Assembly (NCBI GenBank): GCA_964449165.1
Contig: CAYVAT010000001.1
Coordinates: 124,001-188,000, forward strand
DNA length: 64,000 bases
Direction of reading: 5' to 3'
From: CAYSCW01 sp964449165
GTDB taxonomy: Bacteria > Acidobacteriota > Aminicenantia > Aminicenantales > Aminicenantaceae
Shown: positions 51,303 to 57,781 of the stretch, piece by piece
How positions within the stretch are numbered: position 1 is the first letter of the stretch
Layout of the letters: the number at the start of each line of letters is the position of its first letter
Program-made: the position numbers and the translations under genes
The notes under the pieces: generated by a model
Database searches by the model: none
Seen by the model: only the letters and a program-made list of their open reading frames with translations
What the model was told of the DNA's origin: nothing

Positions 51303-51692
51303 TTGTCTTCCTCCCTGATAAGTAAGTTAGGGTGTAATTCACCCCTTTATACAAAATTGATTTAACTTTTTTTTTGACAGCAGCCTCAGAAGTTATAAGT
51401 CCACTCCCTCTATTTCCCCCTTACTTCCTGAAGAGGTTGTGTATATATTGCATCTGATGATGGGGTATACTTTTAAGGTGCCACTCCTCTTTCTTTAGGT
51501 TTTAGTTATCGTAGCTTGCTTCCTTCTTCTTACAGGAACTCTATTCATGCAAACTCTTTAAGATCGGGCTGCTTTTCCTTGACAATAAGAGTACTGAAAG
51601 AATAGCCATTCAGCTTCGTTGACACTTGAATGGCAGAGAAAGAAGGAACAGTCAGCCAATCTATTCATCCGCCACCCTTTTTTGAAATTGAT
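51303..51692. other. 390-base gap between the GvpC-like gene and gvpN
   Basis: No gene is visible. A stem GCCATTCA (51605-51612) with TGAATGGC (51627-51634) lies near the end of the GvpC-like gene and may process or protect the upstream gvpA-type message. No convincing promoter for gvpN was found; a TGGCAC word at 51471-51476 region lacks a -12 partner. Confidence 0.45.
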
Positions 51693-52163
51693 TCAAGCTT
51701 TCTTTTTCCTGGTCTGTTTCTTTTCTTTCTCCTCTTTTTCCTTTACTCTTATCTTCTTTTTTTGACCAGGGGCTATCCCTGAGACCAGCTCTTGCCAGGC
51801 CGCGGCGGCAAAATCTCTGTCTTTTTTAAACTCAGAAATCATTTTGCCCACGTCGAGTCTAAATCGTGCTATATTCTGAGCCCTCTCTTTACTCTCTTTT
51901 TTGATTCTCGCCATATCTCCATTCCTGAAGTTTTTCAAAGACATTTGAACAGCTCCCCTTAAATCATTTACTTTTTTAACTCGTTCCTTGTCCCATGCAT
52001 TGCAGTTAGCTAAAAATTCAGTCTTCATCTTAGCTCTTTCTGCATTCCAATTGCTCTTTGTCTGCTTAATATTTCTTTTCAACTCCCGAATGTGATCGGC
52101 CCTTTCCTTATTCATTTCAGAGATTTCATTGGCTAAGTTAGCAAATTCATTTGCCCATACCAT
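51693..52163 (-). CDS. GvpC-like gas vesicle surface protein (repeat protein)
   Basis: The 156-residue, almost entirely helical protein contains three units that begin with x-KER (residues 18, 58 and 91) and have an aromatic residue at unit position 22 (Trp39, Phe79, Phe112) and hydrophobics at unit positions 8, 11 and 15. Units 2 and 3 are exactly 33 residues apart, the repeat length of cyanobacterial GvpC; unit 1 is 40. Unit 3 (ERAQNIARFRLDVGKMISEF) fits the A-Q-x-L-x-x-F-x-x-E-V-x6-F pattern of GvpC repeats as I remember it. The C-terminus is a lysine-rich tail. It lies between gvpA and gvpN, the classical place of gvpC. AAGGAG precedes the ATG. The assignment is by pattern and position. 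Confidence 0.72.
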   Translation of the reverse strand: MVWANEFANLANEISEMNKERADHIRELKRNIKQTKSNWNAERAKMKTEFLANCNAWDKERVKKVNDLRGAVQMSLKNFRNGDMARIKKESKERAQNIARFRLDVGKMISEFKKDRDFAAAAWQELVSGIAPGQKKKIRVKEKEEKEKKQTRKKKA

Positions 52164-52227
52164 TTTCTTACTCCTTTTTTCTAAATGGTTTGATGAGAAG
52201 ACGTGCTCAGGATGAAGTGAGTTACTC

Positions 52228-52265
52228 TATAGAGGGGACAGAGTCTTTTCATTTGCGCCTCTATA
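52228..52265 (-). other. hairpin between gvpA and the GvpC-like gene
   Basis: TATAGAGG (52228-52235) pairs with CCTCTATA (52258-52265) across a 22-base loop. A stem after gvpA could stabilise the abundant gvpA message and reduce read-through into the downstream gene. This is an inference from position. Confidence 0.4.
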
Positions 52266-52306
52266 CTCCCAAGGACATCTCACACTTTTCCGAGCTTGGC
52301 TTATAC

Positions 52307-52510
52307 TTAAGCCGCTGCTGTGAGACCTACTGCTTCAGCATACTTCAAGAAGGTCTCAACGGATGCGGTAACGATCCTGGCTTCAATAGCCAAGAGCTCG
52401 ATGCCCACGAGAGAAGCTCTCACCCAGGCGTCGACGACTATTCCCTTATCCAGGATTCTGTCAACCACTTCAACCAAGCTGGAGGATGCGATTGTCTTTT
52501 CCACGGCCAT
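52307..52510 (-). CDS. gvpA: major gas vesicle structural protein GvpA
   Basis: The 67-residue protein is a canonical GvpA: SSLVEVVDRILDKGIVVDAW, VRASLVGIELLAIEARIVTA and SVETFLKYAEAVGL follow the conserved helix-strand-strand-helix pattern. It forms the ribbed wall of the vesicle with hydrophobic faces inward. It has no zinc ribbon, unlike its two paralogues here. A very strong AAGGAGGTGA site lies 7 bases before the ATG, as expected for the most abundant product. It is the second gene of an operon whose sigma-54 promoter is at 53311. Confidence 0.97.
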   Translation of the reverse strand: MAVEKTIASSSLVEVVDRILDKGIVVDAWVRASLVGIELLAIEARIVTASVETFLKYAEAVGLTAAA

Positions 52511-52549
52511 TCTTTGTCACCTCCTTTCTAGCTGTTATTCCGCTTTCTA

Positions 52550-53215
52550 TTATTTTGCTAAAGGGGCGCGGTATTCCCCTTTACTCTCAATGGCAATGAC
52601 CTTACGCCATTGATGACTTATTTCATCCTTTATTCTTTCAAACTCTTCTAAAATTTCATCTGCCGCACAGATTTCTTCTTGATGCTCAATATGAAAGGCT
52701 TTTATCATTGCCTTAAAATCTTTAATCCTTACCTCAGGTCCTTTTTCCAGTAGTCTTCGTAGTGCTGCCACCAACTGTTTCTGATCTCGGTGGAAATTTT
52801 TAAGCATTCGACTGAAGTTTCTTTCTCTTTCTTTTGGATATTCCATCATTTTCTTCCGCAAAAGTTCGAATTCCTTCGGAGTGCAGGGAGTTTTCCCTGA
52901 AAGTATCTTTCTGAGCTTGTCTACAATCTCTTCCTCTTCCTTGCAAAATTTCTCTATCATTTGGGTAATTTCCTTTTCTCTTTTGGCCTGCTGGATTTGA
53001 ATATCGGCGATCATAGCATCAAAGTCTTTTTTCCTTAGACTTTGGTTCTTGGCTAAAATTTCCTTTAACCTATCAGCCATCTTGGTCTGTTCTTCATAAA
53101 AAATTTTAACATTCTGGACGACTTGTCTTATTAACGATGTGACTGCTTTTACCTTTTTTTCGTATGAATTTACTATTTCTTTTGAAATAATGAAGAATTC
53201 CTCTTGCTCTCTCAT
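52550..53215 (-). CDS. protein of three 51-residue repeats, first gene of the gvpA operon
   Basis: The 221-residue protein is helical and built of three units of exactly 51 residues (39-89, 90-140, 141-191). Phe39/90/141, Phe65/116/167 and Leu50/101/152 are in register; the units share F-x6-[MIL]-[AV]-x2-L-[KR]-x-[IL]-L followed by [KR]-[DE]-F. It does not match a known Gvp family to my knowledge. Its place 39 bases upstream of gvpA and behind the sigma-54 promoter suggests a structural or surface protein of the vesicle, analogous to but distinct from GvpC. The ribosome binding site is weak (AGGA very close to the ATG). Confidence 0.75.
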   Translation of the reverse strand: MREQEEFFIISKEIVNSYEKKVKAVTSLIRQVVQNVKIFYEEQTKMADRLKEILAKNQSLRKKDFDAMIADIQIQQAKREKEITQMIEKFCKEEEEIVDKLRKILSGKTPCTPKEFELLRKKMMEYPKERERNFSRMLKNFHRDQKQLVAALRRLLEKGPEVRIKDFKAMIKAFHIEHQEEICAADEILEEFERIKDEISHQWRKVIAIESKGEYRAPLAK

Positions 53216-53310
53216 TTCCTGCTAATCTTGAGAAATCGTATCCACTCCGTTTTTATTTATCCTTCTCGTTTCATCATGTGAAAATGACATAAGTAGGAGA
53301 TGTTAAGTCT

Positions 53311-53325
53311 GCAATTTTTATGCCA
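53311..53325 (-). promoter_or_regulatory. sigma-54 promoter 4, gvpA operon
   Basis: On the - strand the sequence reads ATTGGCATAAAAATTGCAGA, with GG at 53324-53323 and GC at 53312-53311 separated by 10 bases, a full match to the -24/-12 consensus. The inferred start near 53299 gives a leader of about 85 bases before the 51-residue-repeat gene. Confidence 0.82.
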
Positions 53326-53406
53326 ATTTTTTTTATTAAAAATAGGGATATGATCGGTCATTAACAGGAAGGAAACAATAGAAAAGATGACTATCTCGAT
53401 TTAAAC

Positions 53407-53424
53407 TATGTAATTTTTTCCATA
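53407..53424 (-). promoter_or_regulatory. putative sigma-54 activator site (UAS) for the gvpA operon
   Basis: Read on the - strand this is TATGGA-AAAAAT-TACATA, one mismatch from TATGGA-N6-TCCATA, about 85-100 bases upstream of the -24 box. CCATATTTATGG (53420-53431) overlaps it and adds a second half-site pair. Confidence 0.62.
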
Positions 53425-53509
53425 TTTATGGTTTTTTTTCAATACACCGTTCTTGAAATTCATTGTCTTAAAATTTCATTATGTTTTTTCATTTATTTTA
53501 AAGAAAAAG

Positions 53510-54313
53510 TTAGGGCATTTTCTTTTCTTCCCATTTTTTTGCCAAATTTTGTGCATCATCGACCCAATACTTCAGCTTGTTTTCCCAGTATTCACGCCGT
53601 TTCAGAATCCAATCTGCAAATTGAGTAGAAGATCCACTTACTTTTTTTCCATTGATATACAGCTCTTCAGCATTTTCTGGACCCCATTTATAGCTGTGGA
53701 GAGTATAAAATAATAGAGAAGCTTGATCTTTAACGCCTTTCCATTCCCAAAAATTAATAAGGCTGTTTAAATAATAAAGTCCTCCCGTTAAATTAATTAT
53801 GGGATTGAAAATTAAATTCTTATCATAACCGGGATATCCCATTTCGGTTAATATGTTCCATGCCCTGTAATCCATCCATTGGGTCAGTCCTTTAGCACCC
53901 ACCTCAGAAATAGCTTTGGGATCTCCTCTGCTTTCCTTCTCTAACCAAGCTAAAATCAGAGGAGCATTGAGTCCCTTATTCCCATATTTTTCATCTGTCA
54001 TCACAATTAATTGAATACAGTCTTGTTTCTCCTTGTTTGTGAATTTCTCATCATGATCTCTGATTAATTCCCAAAAGCAAAGGGCAATAGCTTTTTGTCT
54101 TAGGACATCTTTAATAAAATTTCTATTGACCTTTTCCATAATCTCCATCTTTTCCATATCCTCTTTTAATCCTTCTCTCTCTGTCCTGGATTTTTTGATT
54201 TCTCCGACTAGAAAAAGATTCCAAAGTCCTAATAAAGTCAGTCCAATAATAAAAAAAGAACAGGGTATGATTATCAATTTTAAACATTTCCTATCTTTTT
54301 GTTGCCTGTCCAA
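53510..54313 (-). CDS. membrane-anchored lytic transglycosylase-like protein, copy 1
   Basis: The 267-residue product has one N-terminal membrane helix (about residues 12-33), a coiled-coil stalk (about 34-65) and a C-terminal SLT domain. The catalytic region reads LILAWLEKESRGDPKAISEV followed by GAKGLTQWM, matching the family I E-S-x-x-x-P-x-A-x-S-x-x-G-A-x-G-L-x-Q pattern, and a later SYKWGPENA in the place of the usual AYNAGPGNV. It should cleave glycan strands of peptidoglycan from the periplasmic side. The start is TTG with a strong GGGAGGT site. It is a tandem duplicate of the next gene upstream. Confidence 0.85.
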   Translation of the reverse strand: MDRQQKDRKCLKLIIIPCSFFIIGLTLLGLWNLFLVGEIKKSRTEREGLKEDMEKMEIMEKVNRNFIKDVLRQKAIALCFWELIRDHDEKFTNKEKQDCIQLIVMTDEKYGNKGLNAPLILAWLEKESRGDPKAISEVGAKGLTQWMDYRAWNILTEMGYPGYDKNLIFNPIINLTGGLYYLNSLINFWEWKGVKDQASLLFYTLHSYKWGPENAEELYINGKKVSGSSTQFADWILKRREYWENKLKYWVDDAQNLAKKWEEKKMP

Positions 54314-54457
54314 ATCCTACCTCCCTGAATTCCTCCAATTAAATAGAAAAAATTTTTAAATTAGGTTTTCTTATGATTTCTTCTTCATTTTCTTTTTATT
54401 ACTTGATGCCTTAGAAATAAAGAAAAAGCTCCCAACAGTATCCAAATTATTAAATTT

Positions 54458-55291
54458 CTATTCATCGCATCTTTCCAAAACCCAGACTTTATCCAATCTA
54501 GTCGGCATTTCTTTTTTTTCCTCGAATCTCTGGCTGTTATTTATCCAATTCTCCAGTTTCTCCGACCAATATTCCCTACGATTTAAAATCCAATTTACAT
54601 ATTCGACAGCTGGTCTGTATGCTCTTTTTCCCGTATTAAAGAGCTCTTTGGTGTTCTTTGTTCCCCATTTATAACTGTGGAGGGCATAAAATAAAATAAG
54701 AGATTTGTTTTTTATGCCCACCCTACGCCAATAATTCATGAGATCAATAAAATGATGAATTCCTCCTGTTAAGTTTATGACTGGATTAAAAACTAGCTCT
54801 TCATCATAACCAGAGTACCCCAAGGCAGCCAATATTTCATCTGCCCTGAAATCCATCAATTGAGTCAATCCTTTTGCTTTGGCATAGGAGATAGCTTCGG
54901 GATTTCCGTCACTTTCCTTTTCTAGCCAGGCTAAAATTAAAGGGGCATCAAATTCTCTATCTCTATATTTTTCATCTGTTATCGAAATAAGTTGAATACA
55001 TTCTTGGATTAATTCTTTTTTGTATTTATTCTTATGGTATTGGATTAATTCCTGAAAACACAAAGTAATAGCTCTATGTCTCGCTGCATGTTTAATAAAA
55101 TCCTTATTGGCTTTCTCCAGAATTTCTAATCTCTCTATACTTTTTTTCAGTTCTTTTCTCTCCAATTCAGATTTTTTAATTTCATCTACTAAAAATAGAT
55201 CCCAAAGGAATAATAGAATTAATACAATTGTAAAAAAAGAAAAGATCGGGATCAGTAATCCAAATCTTCTTTTTCTATATTTTTTTTGCAT
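54458..55291 (-). CDS. membrane-anchored lytic transglycosylase-like protein, copy 2
   Basis: The 277-residue product repeats the plan of the neighbour: a membrane helix (about 12-30), a coiled coil with LERKELKKSIERLEILEKAN, and an SLT domain with LILAWLEKESDGNPEAISYA then KAKGLTQLMDF. The catalytic Glu and the GLTQ loop are conserved, as is HSYKWGTKNT. The pair arose by tandem duplication and has diverged to roughly half identity by eye. It lies behind sigma-54 promoter 5 with a leader of about 240 bases and is the first gene of a two-gene unit. Confidence 0.85.
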   Translation of the reverse strand: MQKKYRKRRFGLLIPIFSFFTIVLILLFLWDLFLVDEIKKSELERKELKKSIERLEILEKANKDFIKHAARHRAITLCFQELIQYHKNKYKKELIQECIQLISITDEKYRDREFDAPLILAWLEKESDGNPEAISYAKAKGLTQLMDFRADEILAALGYSGYDEELVFNPVINLTGGIHHFIDLMNYWRRVGIKNKSLILFYALHSYKWGTKNTKELFNTGKRAYRPAVEYVNWILNRREYWSEKLENWINNSQRFEEKKEMPTRLDKVWVLERCDE

Positions 55292-55383
55292 TTCTGAATT
55301 TCAACTTAAAAAATATTTTAAATCTCTGTCTTCTCTCTAATTTTCTCTAATATTTTCTCAGCAAAACGGGCAAAAGATGGCTT

Positions 55384-55440
55384 TGCAGGCTACCGCCGTT
55401 GAAAAATTTTTTATACACATATCCAATCTTCTACTTAGTG
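55384..55440 (-). promoter_or_regulatory. leader element shared with the NtrB-like gene, copy 2
   Basis: On the - strand it begins CACTAAG and ends AACGGCGGTAGCCTGCA, as at 25859-25921. It lies between promoter 5 and the transglycosylase start. Between the two words the sequence is A/T-rich and not conserved. Confidence 0.5.
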
Positions 55441-55539
55441 CGCAATAAGTCCTATTTCGCTTTAGCTCTTGTCTCTATATTGATCCGCATAGGCAAGAAT
55501 CCTTTTTCCTGAATATTCATATAAGATTTAATTCAATAA

Positions 55540-55555
55540 ACAAGTTTCATGCCAA
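55540..55555 (-). promoter_or_regulatory. sigma-54 promoter 5, lytic transglycosylase pair
   Basis: On the - strand the sequence reads TTTGGCATGAAACTTGTTTA. The 16-base core is identical to promoter 2. GG and the -12 dinucleotide are separated by 10 bases; the -12 dinucleotide is GT instead of GC. Confidence 0.66.
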
Positions 55556-55672
55556 ATCTCAATCTGGATTTAGGAATCTCCTTTTAACTTATTTAATTTA
55601 AAAGAGTTATATTTTGGATAATTAACTTTGTTCAATCTTTTTATCTTTTTTTTATGCAATTTCCTTAAAAAT

Positions 55673-55690
55673 CATGGATTTTTTTCCATA
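55673..55690 (-). promoter_or_regulatory. putative sigma-54 activator site (UAS) for promoter 5
   Basis: On the - strand the site is TATGGA-AAAAAA-TCCATG, one mismatch from the palindrome, about 120-137 bases upstream of the -24 box. A further AACTATGGAATT half-site lies directly upstream at 55695-55706. Apart from this, the leader element and the promoter, the gap 55292-55912 holds no gene. Confidence 0.62.
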
Positions 55691-55912
55691 TTTTAATTCC
55701 ATAGTTTTTGAAAGGATGATCTTGCAATCTGTTAAATAAGGAGATAACGAGAAAAAAAGGAGAGGCTATTTAAGAAAAAATATTGCTGGTTTTTTATAAA
55801 AGGTTTGTTTCCTGATGAACCTGTTTTGGAATATATAAATGTTATAATTTTTTTCTATTGGCAGGATCTCTTGGGATTGGAATTGATTAAATGAGGATAG
55901 TGTTAGTTATTT

Positions 55913-56530
55913 TTAGGCTTGTCGGCTTTTTAGGGCCTCAGCAATTTTTATTAACTCTAACTTCTCTCCCTTACTAATCTTAGAATCTTCCATCCATTCG
56001 GCCATAAGTCTATCGTTCCCCAGGACGAAAGCTCTCAAAGCGACTTCCCAATAACAGGCCTGATTTTCTCTGCAGTGCTTTAACTTAGCAAGATTTGCTT
56101 GTTGTGATCTAATTCTCTTTAGAATCTCTTTCTCTCTCATCCTATCTCCAAAGGCCATCAACGTCAATTTCAAGCCATCTCTGATAACTGCCTTCACATA
56201 TTTCAGATCTATTGGTTTGGTAATATAATCAAAAGCACCAAATTTCATTGCCATCCTGGCAGTATCCATAGTGCCATAGCCAGTTATAACAATAACTATG
56301 ATGTTTTCATCAACTTTTTTTATGTGCTGAAGAACTTCAATCCCATCCATTTTGGGCATTTTTAAATCTAGTAACACTATATCTGGTTTTTTCTCCTTTA
56401 CTATTTTTAAGCCGTTTACTCCATCCAGTGCAGTTAATACATCATACTCTTCATGAGTTAAAGCTTTTTCAAAATAATGGCAGATATCTTTTTCATCATC
56501 GATTACTAGGATTTGAGGTTTTTTTCTCAT
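55913..56530 (-). CDS. NtrC-type receiver protein without AAA+ output domain
   Basis: The product has a receiver (about residues 5-120) that is strongly like that of the sigma-54 activator at 27076 (ILVIDDEKDI, DIVLLDLKMPKMDGIEVLQH, GYGTMDTARMAMKFGAFDYI, TKPIDLKYVKAVIRDGLK). The C-terminal 85 residues are helical and have no ATPase or DNA-binding motif. It may compete for or relay phosphoryl groups, or bind a partner. ATG 56530 is favoured because GGAG lies upstream and the receiver begins there; it overlaps the end of the Hsp20 gene by about 35 bases. Confidence 0.87.
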   Translation of the reverse strand: MRKKPQILVIDDEKDICHYFEKALTHEEYDVLTALDGVNGLKIVKEKKPDIVLLDLKMPKMDGIEVLQHIKKVDENIIVIVITGYGTMDTARMAMKFGAFDYITKPIDLKYVKAVIRDGLKLTLMAFGDRMREKEILKRIRSQQANLAKLKHCRENQACYWEVALRAFVLGNDRLMAEWMEDSKISKGEKLELIKIAEALKSRQA

Positions 56531-57011
56531 TCTTTCTGCTCCATTTTCTATTTTCTGTATTTCTTTTTTTTGGCAATACAAGCAGCAAAATATCATTTCG
56601 GAAATCTTCCTTTATATTTCTTATATCAACATCATATGGTAAAAGAATTTCTTCATTAAATTCATAGTCTTCGTGTTTACCTGAGATAAAATATTTTCTA
56701 TTCTCAAGACCAAAGTTAAGCTCGCCTTTCCTGAAATTGCCTAGATCAATGACAATCTGAACTTCCTCTGCCTCCTTAAAAACATCTACAATTGGCTCTT
56801 TAATTCGCTTGAAAAAAGGTTTAGTTATATACTGCCATTTTCTTGGCCTTTTGTATGCCTCACTTGTATACTTATGGGTTGCCTTTCTGGGATAATGCTT
56901 TTGTATTTTAGAAAGCATGGGTATATCATACGTAAATTCCTTTAAAATATTATTCTTATAGCATTCTCTCCAGATTTTCCTCATTGTTCTTGGGGGTATA
57001 CTTCTTATCAT
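56496..57011 (-). CDS. divergent Hsp20-like protein
   Basis: The 171-residue protein has an N-terminal basic region and a C-terminal alpha-crystallin-like domain (about 82-155: EAEEVQIVIDLGNFRKGELN, NEEILLPYDVDI, FRNDILLLVLPK). The final G-I/V-L strand motif is changed to DILLLVL and the spacing is shorter than in the three other Hsp20-like proteins here. It overlaps the receiver gene. No ribosome binding site is clear and the start could be at an internal ATG ten codons later. Confidence 0.72.
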   Translation of the reverse strand: MIRSIPPRTMRKIWRECYKNNILKEFTYDIPMLSKIQKHYPRKATHKYTSEAYKRPRKWQYITKPFFKRIKEPIVDVFKEAEEVQIVIDLGNFRKGELNFGLENRKYFISGKHEDYEFNEEILLPYDVDIRNIKEDFRNDILLLVLPKKRNTENRKWSRKNEKKTSNPSNR

Positions 57012-57324
57012 TTTTTAATTGATACTGAGAATTTTCTTCTTTTAGCATCACAAATTTTTATCATTATTATCTTACCTTACATTGCTAAAAGCCTGTATTT
57101 TCAGTTAGAGAAAAGTAGCACATAGGAAAAATAAAGTCAAAATCAGCCATAAAAGGACAATTAATTTGCATTATTAATGAATATATCATGTCCGAGGACA
57201 CTCACGAACCTTGAAAATAATCGATTAGTTGCAATCGTTGAAGTGACAAGACTATTTTCCGGGTAATAATCAAGGTTAAGCGATTTTTCAACATTTATGG
57301 TTCTTATGTAGCTGCGACCATAAC

Positions 57325-57342
57325 TATGGAAATCTTTCCAGA
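57325..57342 (+). promoter_or_regulatory. putative sigma-54 activator site (UAS) for promoter 3
   Basis: TATGGA-AATCTT-TCCAGA, one mismatch, about 110-128 bases upstream of the -24 box of promoter 3. The left extension ACCATAAC resembles that of the orphan site at 28649. Confidence 0.62.
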
Positions 57343-57451
57343 TTACAGCATGACTCCACATCTATGATTCTTTTTCCTTATGATCTTATAATCTATTGAA
57401 AATGAATAAATTATATATATTTCTAAAAAGACGCTTCTCCATTCCAAACCT

Positions 57452-57466
57452 TGGCACTAATATTGC
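57452..57466 (+). promoter_or_regulatory. sigma-54 promoter 3, HD-GYP gene
   Basis: CTTGGCACTAATATTGCTCA has GG at 57453-57454 and GC at 57465-57466 with 10 bases between, the best match to the RpoN consensus in the window (TTGGCAC, TTGCT). The leader to the HD-GYP gene is about 300 bases. Apart from these sites the gap 57012-57781 has no gene. Confidence 0.82.
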
Positions 57467-57781
57467 TCAATCATATTGATGAGGAGGTAATCTATCCAAA
57501 ATTAAAAGGATATGGAAATCACCTAAGATGGGTCAAATTTTAAACATATATTTTCAGAAGAGGGGCGAGAATTGAGTCAAGGGTATCTAAGAATTATTTT
57601 ATAAAGAGAGAATATTCACAATCGATGACTTAGCGGATCTTACTGAATTAGAAACATGAGGAGAATAATATATAATTTCACAGATAAAGCTCCTTAACTT
57701 GAGCATCACATTGAGAGAGCGTAATAAACAGTCCGTAAATCGTGCGATCAAGTGTTTTTTCTCTGTAAAGGAGAGGTCCAT

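Noticed and set aside
51471..51494. A TGGCAC word upstream of gvpN as sigma-54 promoter
   Set aside because: The position 10 bases further has AAAAGT, not TTGC, so no -12 element is present.
51605..51634. The stem in the GvpC-like to gvpN gap as an intrinsic terminator
   Set aside because: On the - strand there is no T run after the stem.
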